Assembly: GCF_000526215.1 (NCBI RefSeq)
Contig: NZ_JAFQ01000004.1
Location: 3,286,001 to 3,350,000 of the forward strand
Reading direction: 5' to 3'
DNA from: Nocardia sp. BMG51109
Lineage (GTDB): Bacteria; Actinomycetota; Actinomycetes; Mycobacteriales; Mycobacteriaceae
Length of the DNA: 64,000 nucleotides
This document shows positions 30,782 through 40,255 of this stretch, in pieces. The notes beneath the pieces are model-generated. The model was not told where the DNA came from, did not search any database, and saw nothing but the letters and a program-made list of their open reading frames with translations. How positions within the stretch are numbered: position 1 is the stretch's first letter; every line of letters begins with the position of its first letter. The position numbers were made by a program, and so were the translations under genes.

Positions 30782-31036
30782 CCTGTCCTGCGCCGGGCGG
30801 TCGGCGGCGCCGAGGCGGCCGACCCCCCGGTATCGGCGACGTGCTCGTCGGGAAGCGCCGGCTGCCGGCCTGATGACCTGGGCGTCGACGGCCTTGCGGC
30901 GCGAGTGCCGCAGGGCCGGGCCGAACGCCTCGGTACGTGCTGCCTGGCGGTAGGTGCCCGGCCCGAGCGGCGGCTCGGCGGGCGGCGTGGGCGTGATCTG
31001 TGCCGTGGTGGACGAGCGGCACTGTCCGGTGGCAGG
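30782..31036. other. Noncoding gap after GNAT remnant
   Basis: About 255 GC-rich bases with imperfect repeats of CGGTGGGCGGCGGTGGGC type. No gene or convincing terminator was found. Confidence 0.4.
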
Positions 31037-32116
31037 TCACCAATAGGTGCCGGGGACCAGGCGGGCGGCGCGGCGCAGCACGGTGCGGGTGGCACGGCCC
31101 GCGGTGGACGACCGGCGGTGCGGATCGGCGGGCGATGCCGGGGTTGGCGATGCCGGGGATTGCGATGCCGGGGACCGGTCCGGCGCCGCCTCGCCCTTGG
31201 ACGCGGGGGAGTCGGGGAGGGCGCGGTAGTAGCGGTGCAGGATTCGGTCCTTGATGCGCGGGGCGAACAGGCTGCCGTATTCGCCCAGGGTGCCGATCGG
31301 GACGTCGATGCGCCTGGGGCGGTCGGTGAGGGCGCGCACGATGGTGGCGGCGGCCCACTCGGGCGACTCCGCCGGGGCTCCCTGGTCGCCGCTCGGCGCG
31401 ATCATCGGCGTGCGCACCAGGGGCATGTGGATGGTGGTGAAAGTGACGTTGTCGGAGAGCATTTCGATCGCCGTCACCTCCGCGAACTTGTCGAGGGCGG
31501 CCTTGGAGGCCAGATACGCGGCATAGCGCGGGGTGGTCGCCTGCACGCCCGCGCTGGAGATGTTGACGATGTGCCCGAACTTGCGCTCGCGCATACCCGG
31601 CAGCAGCGCCAGCGTCATCCGCACCGCGCCGAAGTAGTTGACGGCCATGGTGCGCTCGAAATCGTGCAGCCGGTCGGTGGAGCGGTGCACGGCGCGGCGG
31701 ATGGAGCGCCCGGCATTGTTGACCAGCATGTCGACGTGGTCGTGCTCGTCGAGGATGGCCTCGACGGTGCGGTCGACGGATTCGGAATCGGTGACGTCGC
31801 ACGAGTGGCCGTAGGCCGTGCCGCCCGCGGCCCGGATCTCGTCCACCACGGCCGTCAACTCCTCGCCGCGGCGAGCCAGCAGGAACACGACCGCACCCTT
31901 GGCGGCGACCGCGCCCGCGGCGGCCCGGCCGATACCGGACGATGCGCCGGTGATGAGCACGTGTTTGCCGGCCAGGCTGCGGGCGGCGCGGCGGCGGGCC
32001 AGATAACCGGGCTCGGCCGTGGCGTGGGCGAGCCCGGCTGCGGTGTGCGCGGACTCGTCCGTGACCTGGGCGGACTCGGTGTGGTTGCTCCCGCCGTCGG
32101 CTGCGTGATCGGTCAT
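31037..32116 (-). CDS. Short-chain dehydrogenase/reductase
   Basis: A 359-residue SDR enzyme. A roughly 45-residue variable N-terminal extension precedes the Rossmann glycine motif TGASSGIGRA. The NNAG motif, the catalytic Ser in NISSAGVQ and the YAAYLASKAAL (YxxxK) pair are present. The C-terminal 100 residues after the SDR core (RIDVPIGTLGEYGSLFAPRIKD) and a Ser/Pro-rich basic tail resemble the reductase half of fatty acyl-CoA reductase-type SDRs. It is the distal gene of a leftward pair with the GMC oxidoreductase. Alcohol, aldehyde or acyl substrates are plausible but not shown. Confidence 0.88.
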   Translation of the reverse strand: MTDHAADGGSNHTESAQVTDESAHTAAGLAHATAEPGYLARRRAARSLAGKHVLITGASSGIGRAAAGAVAAKGAVVFLLARRGEELTAVVDEIRAAGGTAYGHSCDVTDSESVDRTVEAILDEHDHVDMLVNNAGRSIRRAVHRSTDRLHDFERTMAVNYFGAVRMTLALLPGMRERKFGHIVNISSAGVQATTPRYAAYLASKAALDKFAEVTAIEMLSDNVTFTTIHMPLVRTPMIAPSGDQGAPAESPEWAAATIVRALTDRPRRIDVPIGTLGEYGSLFAPRIKDRILHRYYRALPDSPASKGEAAPDRSPASQSPASPTPASPADPHRRSSTAGRATRTVLRRAARLVPGTYW

Positions 32117-32238
32117 CGCTGCTCCCTTGCACGTCGATTTGCCACGAACTTACTCCATAGTAAGTTCCATCGCCACGACGAATTCGCCCGCCGGCAAAGT
32201 TCGGTGCCGCGACCGGCCCGGATGCCCGGCCCGGATAC

Positions 32239-32352
32239 TCAGTGCGGGGACCGCGACGTGGTGCGGCGGCGTACCCAGCCCGACAGTGCCACGGCGATCA
32301 CCAGGGCACCGCCGTAGAACAGCTGCTGCACGAAGCCGGCGACACCCAGCAT
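32239..32352 (-). pseudogene. Possible ABC sugar permease C-terminal remnant
   Basis: A 37-residue frame (GVAGFVQQLFYGGALVIAVA, then a basic tail ending RSPH) resembles the last helix and tail of ribose-type (RbsC family) ABC permeases. It has an ATG but no clear ribosome-binding site, and no other permease sequence surrounds it. It could equally be a small single-helix membrane protein. The rest of 32117-32454 holds no gene. Confidence 0.35.
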
Positions 32353-32454
32353 CTGTAATCGGTGCGCGCGCCGGGCGGGCTGTTGCCCGGCGCGCGCGGT
32401 GCGGTCGAGTTCCGGCGGCTGTGGTGCGGTCGGGTTCCCGTCGCCGCGGTGCGG

Positions 32455-34080
32455 TCAGATTCCCGCGGTGATGAATTCGGCGCACTTCTCGCCGATCATG
32501 TACGACGGCGCGTTGGTGTTGCCGCCGGTGATGCTCGGCATGATCGAGGCGTCGGCGACGCGCAGGCCCTCGATGCCGCGCACCCGCAGTTGCGGGTCGA
32601 CCACGGCGCGTTCGTCGGCGCCCATGCGGCAGGTGCCGACCGGGTGGTAGACGGAGTGGATGCGGTGGGGCAGTTCCCGCCGCAGCGCGGTCTCGTCGGT
32701 GAAATCCGGTCCGGGCGTGAGTTCTTCGGTGACGCTGCCCGCAATGGCCTTGGACGCCATGGTTTCCCGGATCATGCCCATGGCTTCGATCAGGAATTCG
32801 GTGTCGGCCGGGTCGGACAGGTAGCCGGGGTCGATGAGCGGCTGCCGCAAGGGATCTGTCGAGCCCAGCCGCAGCTCGCCGCGGCTCTTCGGGTAGATCA
32901 GCGTCGGGAAGATCGTCAGCGACTCCCGGCGGTCGACCATGTGCAGCTTGTCCACATCCTGGTTGGGCACCGGATAACCCCAGGGCAGGGTGTGGATCTG
33001 CAGATCCGGAACATCTTGGGCGAACGAGGTTTTCACGAAACCCACCAGCTCGAAGAAGGTGCGGCCGAACCAGGAGCTGCCCGGCCGGGCGAGTTCGCGT
33101 GCGATGCCCCGGCCCATATACGTGGGGATCGAGCGATGCCGTGCCTTCTTGGCGATGAAGGTCATCGGGACGAACAGGTGGTCGTGCAGGTTCTGGCCGA
33201 CGGGCAGGTCCGCGTGCACGTCCACGCCCATGTCGCGCAGGTGCCCGGCCGGGCCGATGCCCGACAGCAGCAGGATGTGCGGCGAGCCCATCACGCCGCC
33301 GGAGACCACGACCTCCTTGCCGGCGCGGATGATGCGGCGCCCGGACTTCTCGATCACCTCGACGCCGGTCGCCCGGCCCTTCTCGATCACCACCCGGGCG
33401 ACATGCGCGCCGGTCAGCACCGTCAGGTTCGGGTTGGGCCTCTCGGTCAGATAGCCGCGCGCCGAGCTGTAGCGCAGGCCGTGCCGCACGCTCTGCTGGA
33501 AGGTGCTGATGCCCTCCTGCGACTCGCCGTTGTAGTCGGTGTTCCGCGGCACCCCGAGCGTCTCCGTCGCGGCGGCGACGAACTCCTCCGCGATCGGGGT
33601 CAGTTCCTTCTGCCGGGTGACCTGGATGGGGCCGCCGGAGCCGCGGAGTTCGTTGGCGCCGTCTTCCCAGTTCTCGAGGCGTTTGTAGGCGGGCAGGACG
33701 TCCTGGTAGCTCCAGCCGTCGCAGCCTTCGGCGGCCCAGGAGTCGAAGTTGGCCTTGTTGCCGCGGACGAACAGCATGCCGTTGACGGAGCTGGAGCCGC
33801 CGAGCACCTTGCCGCGGGTCATCGGGATCTCGCGCTCGTTGGCGTGTTTCTGCGGTACCGAGTACTGGCCCCACGTCACCCGATGCTTCAACGGCGGGAC
33901 CATGTGCACCATCACGATGGCGCCGGGCATGGTCACCAGCCGGGTGTCGTCCTTGCGCCCGGCCTCCAGCAGGATCACGCTCGCCCCGGACTCGGCCAGC
34001 CGCCCCGCGACGACGGCTCCGGCGCTGCCCGCACCCACTACTACGTAATCGGCGGCGGTCGGTAAACTACTGCGAGACAT
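32455..34080 (-). CDS. GMC family FAD-dependent oxidoreductase
   Basis: A 541-residue glucose-methanol-choline oxidoreductase. The FAD Rossmann motif is VVVGAGSAGAVVAGRL near residue 13, then LLEAG, the PROSITE-1-like GKVLGGSSSVNGMLF, and the C-terminal catalytic region SVYHPVGTCRMG followed by ADASIMPSITGGNTNAP. It resembles choline/long-chain alcohol dehydrogenases and would oxidise an alcohol to an aldehyde. ATG 34080 is the start; an in-frame ATG at 34104 is less likely. It is divergent from the aldehyde dehydrogenase gene across 126 bases, a natural alcohol-to-acid pairing. Confidence 0.93.
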   Translation of the reverse strand: MSRSSLPTAADYVVVGAGSAGAVVAGRLAESGASVILLEAGRKDDTRLVTMPGAIVMVHMVPPLKHRVTWGQYSVPQKHANEREIPMTRGKVLGGSSSVNGMLFVRGNKANFDSWAAEGCDGWSYQDVLPAYKRLENWEDGANELRGSGGPIQVTRQKELTPIAEEFVAAATETLGVPRNTDYNGESQEGISTFQQSVRHGLRYSSARGYLTERPNPNLTVLTGAHVARVVIEKGRATGVEVIEKSGRRIIRAGKEVVVSGGVMGSPHILLLSGIGPAGHLRDMGVDVHADLPVGQNLHDHLFVPMTFIAKKARHRSIPTYMGRGIARELARPGSSWFGRTFFELVGFVKTSFAQDVPDLQIHTLPWGYPVPNQDVDKLHMVDRRESLTIFPTLIYPKSRGELRLGSTDPLRQPLIDPGYLSDPADTEFLIEAMGMIRETMASKAIAGSVTEELTPGPDFTDETALRRELPHRIHSVYHPVGTCRMGADERAVVDPQLRVRGIEGLRVADASIMPSITGGNTNAPSYMIGEKCAEFITAGI

Positions 34081-34206
34081 GTGTCCGAATACTAGTCTGA
34101 ACATATGAATTGGCAACCCTCCCGCCGCCGGTTCGAGCGGCCCGGGTCGGTGCCACGCCTGCCCGCGGACGCGCGGTGACAGTCGGCCACAATCGAGGAG
34201 AGTCCC

Positions 34207-35742
34207 ATGGCAATCGTCCGTTCGGTCCCGGAAACCACCGACGGTCGTCGCCGCCTGGCCCTGGACAGTCCGGTGGATCGGCGGCCGATCGATGAGATCG
34301 AGGTCGCCGGCGCCGCCGAGGTCGCCGATGCGGTGGCGAAAGCCCGTGCGGCGCAGCGGGGTTGGGCGGCGCGCAGCGCCGGCGAGCGTGCCGAGATACT
34401 GCGTGCCGCGGTGAACGTGCTGGTCACCCGGCGTGATGAGATCATCGACACGGTGCACGCCGAGACCGGTAAGCCGCGGGTCGAGGCGCTGACGATGGAG
34501 ATCGTGCCCGGATGCGACTTCCTCAATCACTGGAGCGCCCGCGCACCCCGCGATCTGCGCCCGCGCCGGGAACGGCTGCACGGCTACATCAAGCCGATGA
34601 AGAAGCTGTACATCAACTACATCCCGCTGGGCGTGGTCGGCGTGATCACCCCGTGGAACGGGCCGTTCATCCTGTCGCTCAACCCCGTCGTGCAGGCGCT
34701 GCTGGCGGGTAACGCGGTGCTGCTCAAGCCGTCCGAGGTGACGCCCCGATCGGGGGAGTGGGTGGTGCGGATCCTGCGCGAGGCGGGCGTCCCCGACGAT
34801 GTCGTGCAGGTCCTGCACGGAGACGGGGAGACCGGCGCCGCGCTGGTCGACGCGGATATCGACAAGGTGTGCTTCACCGGGAGCGTCGGCACCGGCCGCA
34901 AGATCGCCGCCGCGTGCGCGCAGCGGCTGCTGCCCTACACGCTGGAACTCGGCGGCAAGGACGCCATGATCGTCTGCGCCGACGCCGATATCGAGCGCGC
35001 GGCGTCGGGGGCGGTGTACCTGTCGATGTTCAACACCGGGCAGGTGTGCATGAGCATCGAGCGGGTCTACGTGGTCGACAGCGTCGCCGACGAATTCATC
35101 CGGCGGGTGACCGAAGAGGCCTCGGCCGTCACCTATGGCCCGGGCGCGGCGGATATGGGCCCGCTGTTCTGGGACCGCCAGCTCGACGTGGTCACCAGAC
35201 ACGTCGACGACGCGAAGGCCAAGGGCGCCGGTGTCGTCGTCGGAGGCGCCCCGGCGGCCGGCAACGGCCTGTACTTCCAGCCCACCGTCGTCGTCGACGC
35301 GACCCACGAGATGGACCTGATGACCGAGGAGACCTTCGGGCCGGTGGTGTCGATCACCCGCGTGCGCGACGAGGACGAGGCGATCCGCCTCGCCAACGAC
35401 TGCCGCTACGGTCTGAGCGGCTCGGTCTTCACCAAGGATCCGGACAAGGCGCGGCGCATCGCGGCCAGGCTGGAGACGGGAACGGTCGTTCACAACGATG
35501 CGTCGGTCATCTACGGCGTGGCGGAGGCCCCGTTCGGCGGGTGGAAGGACAGCGGCGTCGGGCAGGTCAACGGCACCGATGCGCTGCGCGGGTTCACCCA
35601 TGCCCAGCCGGTGCTCATCGATCGGTGGCAGGTCAAGAAGGAGAGCAACTGGTACCCCTACACGGAGAAGTCGCTCCGCCAGCTCGAGGCCGTGGTCCGG
35701 TACGGCTTCGGCACCCGGCTGGGGCGCCGGTTCATGTCGTAG
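34207..35742 (+). CDS. Aldehyde dehydrogenase
   Basis: A 511-residue NAD(P)-dependent aldehyde dehydrogenase. Visible motifs are PWNGPF (oxyanion Asn), KPSEVTP, the cofactor loop FTGSVGTGR, the general base Glu in LELGGKD, and the nucleophilic Cys in NTGQVCMS, then EETFGPV. It would oxidise an aldehyde, perhaps the product of the divergent GMC enzyme. AATCGAGGAGAG precedes ATG 34207. It starts a rightward run with the SRPBCC, MscR-type and MBL genes, each with its own ribosome-binding site and short gaps. Confidence 0.93.
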   Translation: MAIVRSVPETTDGRRRLALDSPVDRRPIDEIEVAGAAEVADAVAKARAAQRGWAARSAGERAEILRAAVNVLVTRRDEIIDTVHAETGKPRVEALTMEIVPGCDFLNHWSARAPRDLRPRRERLHGYIKPMKKLYINYIPLGVVGVITPWNGPFILSLNPVVQALLAGNAVLLKPSEVTPRSGEWVVRILREAGVPDDVVQVLHGDGETGAALVDADIDKVCFTGSVGTGRKIAAACAQRLLPYTLELGGKDAMIVCADADIERAASGAVYLSMFNTGQVCMSIERVYVVDSVADEFIRRVTEEASAVTYGPGAADMGPLFWDRQLDVVTRHVDDAKAKGAGVVVGGAPAAGNGLYFQPTVVVDATHEMDLMTEETFGPVVSITRVRDEDEAIRLANDCRYGLSGSVFTKDPDKARRIAARLETGTVVHNDASVIYGVAEAPFGGWKDSGVGQVNGTDALRGFTHAQPVLIDRWQVKKESNWYPYTEKSLRQLEAVVRYGFGTRLGRRFMS

Positions 35743-35839
35743 CGCTCACCCGCCCGGCCGCCCGGCGAATCCGCCGGTAGCCGCCGCCGGGTCGGAATCC
35801 GCACCGGCACAGCCGGTTTCATCGAGAGGAAGGGACCGT

Positions 35840-36349
35840 ATGTCCGCCCTGCATTCCTGTGAGCGCGTCGACGCGAGTTTCGTCGATACCGCGCCGCACC
35901 GATTTTCCAACAGCGTCGACCTGCGGGTCACCCCCGAGCAGGTGTTCGAGGTGCTCGGCGATGCCGCCGCCTGGCCCCGGTGGGCCACGGTGATCACGGG
36001 CGTCACCTGGACCAGCCCGGAACCGCGCGGTGTCGGCACGACCCGCACCGTCCGGATGCGGGCCGGGGTCGTCGGGAACGAGGAGTTCCTCGTCTGGGAA
36101 CCGAACACGCACATGGCCTTTCGGTTCAACGAGTGTTCCGTCGGCGGCATCACCGCCTTCGCCGAGGACTACCGCATCGTTCCCACCGCCGACGGGTGCC
36201 GGCTCACGTGGACGATGGCGATGGCCGGCGACCGGCCGACTCACCTGTCGATCAAGCTGTCCACGCCGATGATGAACGCGACGTTCCGGTACTTTCTGCG
36301 GAAGTTGCGCACACTCACCGACGAGCGATTCGCCCCGGCGCTGCGGTAA
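35840..36349 (+). CDS. SRPBCC (polyketide cyclase/StAR-like) family protein
   Basis: A 169-residue START/Bet v1-like fold protein with the typical opening [26 protein letters not shown] and the strand pattern to [13 protein letters not shown]. Such proteins bind hydrophobic ligands in a deep cavity. GAGAGGAAGGGA precedes ATG 35840. It is placed between an aldehyde dehydrogenase and a zinc dehydrogenase, so it may bind a lipid or terpenoid intermediate of the same pathway, which is inference. Confidence 0.85.
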   Translation: MSALHSCERVDASFVDTAPHRFSNSVDLRVTPEQVFEVLGDAAAWPRWATVITGVTWTSPEPRGVGTTRTVRMRAGVVGNEEFLVWEPNTHMAFRFNECSVGGITAFAEDYRIVPTADGCRLTWTMAMAGDRPTHLSIKLSTPMMNATFRYFLRKLRTLTDERFAPALR

Positions 36350-36414
36350 GCGCCGCCATAATCGTCCGTGCCGGAGTTTCCGCCGGCCCGACTACCTCGG
36401 AGGAACCAGCACAC

Positions 36415-37500
36415 ATGTCACAGCACGTACGAGGTGTCATCGCCCGGGAGAAGGGGAAGCCGGTCGAGCTGACCGAGATCGTCATTCCCGACCCCGGCCC
36501 GGGTGAGGTCGTCGTCGCCGTCGCGACCTGCGGCGTCTGTCATACCGACCTGACCTATCGCGAGGGCGGCGTGAACGACGAGTTCCCGTTCCTGCTCGGT
36601 CACGAGGCCGCGGGCACGATCGAAAGCGTCGGGGAGGGAGTCGATTCCGTCGAGGTCGGTGACTTCGTCGTGCTGAACTGGCGCGCCGTCTGCGGTGTCT
36701 GCCGGGCCTGTAAGCGGGGACGCCCGCAGTACTGCTTCGACACCTTCAACGCCACGCAGAAGATGACGCTGACCGACGGCACCGAGCTGACGCCCGCGCT
36801 GGGTATCGGAGCCTTCGCCGAGAAGACCCTGGTGCATGCCGGTCAGTGCACCAAGGTCGACCCGGCCGCCGATCCGGCGGTCGTCGGGCTGCTGGGCTGC
36901 GGTGTCATGGCGGGGCTGGGTGCGGCGGTCAATACCGGCGGCGTGAGTCGCGGGGATTCGGTGGCGGTGATCGGCTGCGGTGGTGTCGGCGATGCCGCGA
37001 TCGCCGGCGCCCGGCTGGCCGGCGCCTCGAAGATCATCGCGGTCGATCGCGACGCGCGAAAGCTCACCTGGGCAACCGAACTCGGCGCCACGCACACCAT
37101 CGACGCCTCGGCCACCGATCCGGTCGCGGCGATTCAGGATCTCACCGGCGGGTTCGGCGCGGATGTGGTGATCGATGCCGTGGGCCGCCCGGAGACCTGG
37201 AAGCAGGCGTTCTACGCCCGCGATCTCGCGGGTGTCGTGGTCCTGGTCGGTGTGCCCACCCCGGACATGCGGCTGGAGATGCCGCTGATCGACTTCTTCT
37301 CGCACGGCGGCGCGCTCAAGTCCTCCTGGTACGGCGACTGCCTGCCCGAACGCGACTTCCCGATGCTCGTCGATCTCTATCGGCAGGGTCGGCTGCCGCT
37401 GGACAAGTTCGTCACCGAACGCATCACCATCGATCAGGTGGAGCAGGCGTTCCACACCATGCACGCCGGCGAGGTCCTGCGGTCGGTGGTGGTGCTGTGA
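36415..37500 (+). CDS. mscR: MscR-type mycothiol-dependent dehydrogenase
   Basis: A 361-residue zinc alcohol dehydrogenase of the S-(hydroxymethyl)mycothiol dehydrogenase / S-nitrosomycothiol reductase type, which oxidises the formaldehyde-mycothiol adduct with NAD. The catalytic zinc site includes GVCHTD and GHEAAG, the structural zinc loop is [15 protein letters not shown], and the cofactor motif is [12 protein letters not shown] 36415 has GGAGG upstream. The next gene, an MBL hydrolase, overlaps its stop by four bases, as in the mycobacterial Rv2259-Rv2260 pair, which supports this over a general alcohol dehydrogenase. Confidence 0.88.
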   Translation: MSQHVRGVIAREKGKPVELTEIVIPDPGPGEVVVAVATCGVCHTDLTYREGGVNDEFPFLLGHEAAGTIESVGEGVDSVEVGDFVVLNWRAVCGVCRACKRGRPQYCFDTFNATQKMTLTDGTELTPALGIGAFAEKTLVHAGQCTKVDPAADPAVVGLLGCGVMAGLGAAVNTGGVSRGDSVAVIGCGGVGDAAIAGARLAGASKIIAVDRDARKLTWATELGATHTIDASATDPVAAIQDLTGGFGADVVIDAVGRPETWKQAFYARDLAGVVVLVGVPTPDMRLEMPLIDFFSHGGALKSSWYGDCLPERDFPMLVDLYRQGRLPLDKFVTERITIDQVEQAFHTMHAGEVLRSVVVL

Positions 37501-38123
37501 GTCTGCGCATCGACCGCGTCGTCACCTCCGGGGTGTTCGAACTCGACGGCGGCAGTTGGGAAGTCGACAACAACGTCTGGGTGATCGGTGACGACGACGA
37601 GGTCGTGATCGTGGACGCGGCACACGATCCGGAACCGATCGTCGAGGCCGTCGGCGGCCGCACCGTGCGGGCCGTGGTGTGCACCCACGGGCACAACGAC
37701 CACGTCACCTTCGCGCCGCGGCTCGGCGCGGATTTCGATGCCCCGGTGCTGCTCCACCCCGGCGACGAGCCGCTGTGGCAGCTGACCCATCCCGGGGTGT
37801 CCTACCGGAATCTGGCCGACGGGCAGCGAATCCCCGTGGCGGGCACCGACATCCAGGTCCTCCACGCGCCGGGCCACTCGCCGGGCTCGGTGTGCCTGCA
37901 CCTGCCCGAGGCCGGCGCCCTGTTCTCCGGCGACACCCTGTTCTCCGGCGGTCCCGGCGCGACCGGCCGATCGTTCTCCGATTTCCCCACCATCATCGAA
38001 TCCATCCGCAACCGCCTGCTGACCCTCCCCGAACACACCCGCGTCCACACCGGCCACGGCGACCACACCACCATCGGCACCGAGGCACCCCACCTGTCCG
38101 AATGGATCGCCCGCGGCCACTGA
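37497..38123 (+). CDS. MBL-fold metallohydrolase linked to mscR
   Basis: A 208-residue metallo-beta-lactamase-fold hydrolase with the metal ligands THGHNDH, the His in APGHSPGS, the Asp in SGDTLF and HTGHGDHT. By analogy with glyoxalase II-like partners of mscR (Rv2260), it may hydrolyse the S-formylmycothiol product, which is inference. Its GTG start at 37497 overlaps the mscR stop (GTGA), so translation is coupled. A strong hairpin follows at 38247. Confidence 0.87.
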   Translation: MSLRIDRVVTSGVFELDGGSWEVDNNVWVIGDDDEVVIVDAAHDPEPIVEAVGGRTVRAVVCTHGHNDHVTFAPRLGADFDAPVLLHPGDEPLWQLTHPGVSYRNLADGQRIPVAGTDIQVLHAPGHSPGSVCLHLPEAGALFSGDTLFSGGPGATGRSFSDFPTIIESIRNRLLTLPEHTRVHTGHGDHTTIGTEAPHLSEWIARGH

Positions 38124-38246
38124 CCCGGGCGACCCACCGGCTCCGTGACTCGAGGCCGGGGATCTGAGACGACGTCGGCCAGGAACTGTGGGATTCGCTT
38201 CTCGCACAACGCTTCGACATGGTGGGACCACCTCCACCGGGAATGC

Positions 38247-38280
38247 GGTAGCCCCCCGCTCGTGAGCGGGGGGCTACCGC
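38247..38280. terminator. Perfect 16-bp inverted repeat terminator
   Basis: CGGTAGCCCCCCGCTC at 38247-38262 and its exact complement at 38265-38280 leave a two-base centre. It lies between the convergent MBL and beta-propeller genes and probably terminates both, though no T-run follows. Confidence 0.85.
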
Positions 38281-38336
38281 GCGATGGCGGCTTCGCGGGA
38301 GCGGTGCCCGCAGGTCGTCGGGGTGCGGCCGTCGGC

Positions 38337-39398
38337 TCAGTTGGTCGGGACGGGGGTCAGGGTGAACCCGTCGTTGGGCTTGCCCGCGAGGAGGGCGGCC
38401 AGCCCGCCGCTGAGCGCGTACGTCGTCCCGGCCGGCCCGGCGGTCACGTCGCTGGTGACGGGGTCCTCGACGGTGCCGGTGACCTTCACCGTGGCTTCCT
38501 GCCAGCCGTCGCGGGGCTCCACACGCTGGATCTGGGCGGGCTTGCCGGACAGCAGGCCGCTGCTGACCGCCGCGATCGCGCCGTCCTCCAGGAGCCGCAT
38601 GCCGGCCGCGGGGGACGCCAGCGGCGCGGAGAGCTTCACCGGCTGCGCCTGTTCGGGATGCTGGACGGGCACCCGCACCAGCGCGCCGTCGGCCATGGCG
38701 ATGATCAGCTGGTCGCCCGGCACCCAGTTCACCGCCGCCATCCCCACGTCGTTCAGGAAGTCGGGAACATCCAGCGTGCCCTGGAGCAGGTCGCTCTGCA
38801 GGAAGACCGAGGCGCGGCCGTCGGGGTCGATGCGGAATACCGTGGGAGACAGCTCGTCCACGGCGTAGGCGGTGCCGTCGGGCGCCACCGTCACGTCGGA
38901 GATCAGGTGCTGCTTATCGTCCGCGACGACCGCGGTCAGGTCGACGCACCAGTTCTGCTTGCCGCTGTTCAGGTCGTAGCTGCCCACACCGGCGATGCGG
39001 AAGGGGGCATCCTTGTTCGAACGATCGGCGGTGCCGTAGTCGACATTGCTGACCAGGATGCGGCCTCGCTCGCGGTCGGCGTGGACGGCCTGCGCCGACA
39101 CCAGTTGCGGGTCGTCGATGTGGGTGCGCACCTTGCCGTCCGGGCCGAAGGCGTAAACCTGGCCGTGGCTCAGCGAGCCGGCGAAGAACGTCTCCGACGG
39201 TGCGTCGAAGTCCAGCGAGTGCGGGAACACATTCGCCCCGTCGGTCCTGATCGCGGTGGTCGCCTTCTGGTCGGTCTGCTCGATCCGGGGCTGCTCGGGT
39301 TCGGCAGGCGACCCGTTCGCGATCGTCGCCGTTCCGGTGGCCGCGGCGACGACAAGCGCCGCACCCGTGATGGCGATCTTCAGCTTCGTCTTCTTCAT
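38337..39398 (-). CDS. Secreted beta-propeller (SMP-30/NHL-like) protein
   Basis: A 353-residue exported protein. A signal peptide (KKTKLKIAITGAALVVAAATG) is followed by repeated beta-propeller blades with signatures such as HSLDFDAPSETFFAGSL, DVTVAPDGTAYAVDE and AGPAGTTYALSG, as in SMP-30/gluconolactonase or NHL-type lyases. No enzyme activity can be assigned. AAGGG precedes ATG 39398. It stands alone between the terminator and a TIGR03086 gene on the same strand 61 bases upstream, which may be co-transcribed. Confidence 0.8.
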   Translation of the reverse strand: MKKTKLKIAITGAALVVAAATGTATIANGSPAEPEQPRIEQTDQKATTAIRTDGANVFPHSLDFDAPSETFFAGSLSHGQVYAFGPDGKVRTHIDDPQLVSAQAVHADRERGRILVSNVDYGTADRSNKDAPFRIAGVGSYDLNSGKQNWCVDLTAVVADDKQHLISDVTVAPDGTAYAVDELSPTVFRIDPDGRASVFLQSDLLQGTLDVPDFLNDVGMAAVNWVPGDQLIIAMADGALVRVPVQHPEQAQPVKLSAPLASPAAGMRLLEDGAIAAVSSGLLSGKPAQIQRVEPRDGWQEATVKVTGTVEDPVTSDVTAGPAGTTYALSGGLAALLAGKPNDGFTLTPVPTN

Positions 39399-39459
39399 TG
39401 CCCTTGTTCCTCGGTCCTTGTTTCTCGGGAGAATGGGGTGGGTGTGTACTGCGGTGGGG

Positions 39460-40023
39460 TTATTCGGTGATGTCGCGGCCGAGCAGCGCGGCCAATCGGT
39501 CGAGCGCGGGGGCGTCGTCCGGGGCGGTCCTCGAAGGCGCGAACGGAGCGTCCGGCCCGGACGGCAGCTGTGCCACGAGGCCGCGGGCGAACTCGACCTC
39601 CCGCTCGACCGTTACGTCATCGAACAGGGCTTTCCGGCCGATGGCCCGGGCCAGATCCCAGCCGTGCACAAGGTGCTCGATGGTCTGTAGATGCAGCGCC
39701 ACGGCGCCGGGCACCGCACCGATCGGGGCCTGCACCGTGCGCTCCAGCGCTCCCGGCGCCGCGAAGGCGGCGACCAGGGCGGCGGCCGACATCCGGTACG
39801 TCTTCTCGAGCGTTTCCGGAGTGTGGCCTGCGTCGAGCGTCGGCTGCGCCCCCAGCACGACGGCGAACGTGCGCTGTCCCGTCACCAGATGGTCGACCAG
39901 CTGCCGGACATTCCATTCGGTGCAGGGTGTGGGCGCGCTCCACTGTTCCTTCTCCACGGCCTCGACCAAGCGGGCAACGGTGTCGGTGACCTCGGCGAAA
40001 GCCGTGACGGGTGTAGCGGACAC
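39460..40023 (-). CDS. TIGR03086 family (DinB/MDMPI fold) protein
   Basis: A 187-residue four-helix protein of the actinobacterial TIGR03086/mycothiol-dependent maleylpyruvate isomerase N-terminal fold. Hallmarks are PTPCTEWNVRQLVDHLVTG, where the His can ligate metal, and HLVHGWDLARAIGR near the middle. The enzyme activity is unknown; many members use mycothiol. GTG 40023 has GGAGG in the preceding ten bases. The interrupted regulator gene lies just upstream on the same strand and may once have controlled it, which is inference. Confidence 0.85.
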   Translation of the reverse strand: MSATPVTAFAEVTDTVARLVEAVEKEQWSAPTPCTEWNVRQLVDHLVTGQRTFAVVLGAQPTLDAGHTPETLEKTYRMSAAALVAAFAAPGALERTVQAPIGAVPGAVALHLQTIEHLVHGWDLARAIGRKALFDDVTVEREVEFARGLVAQLPSGPDAPFAPSRTAPDDAPALDRLAALLGRDITE

Positions 40024-40255
40024 GGGAAACCTCCAATAGGGATGAAAGGGACATGCGGGATTCGCCCGTGGCACCGGATGGGTGATGCCGGCGGGCGGAG
40101 ACGGACGGAAGTAGGAGGGGCAGCGTCGTCAGCGGCGGGGTGCGCATGACGAGGGCCGCACGGCACTCCCGGCCGGTCTCAGGCCGGGGGCTGCCGGGTG
40201 GTGTTCAGGCGTAATACTCTGGGGGACTGTGGAATTGGTCCGATGGACGGCCGAG

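Noticed and set aside
38247..38280. Possible CRISPR repeat or insertion-sequence end
   Set aside because: The 16-bp inverted repeat occurs once, between convergent genes, without spacers or a transposase; a terminator explains it.
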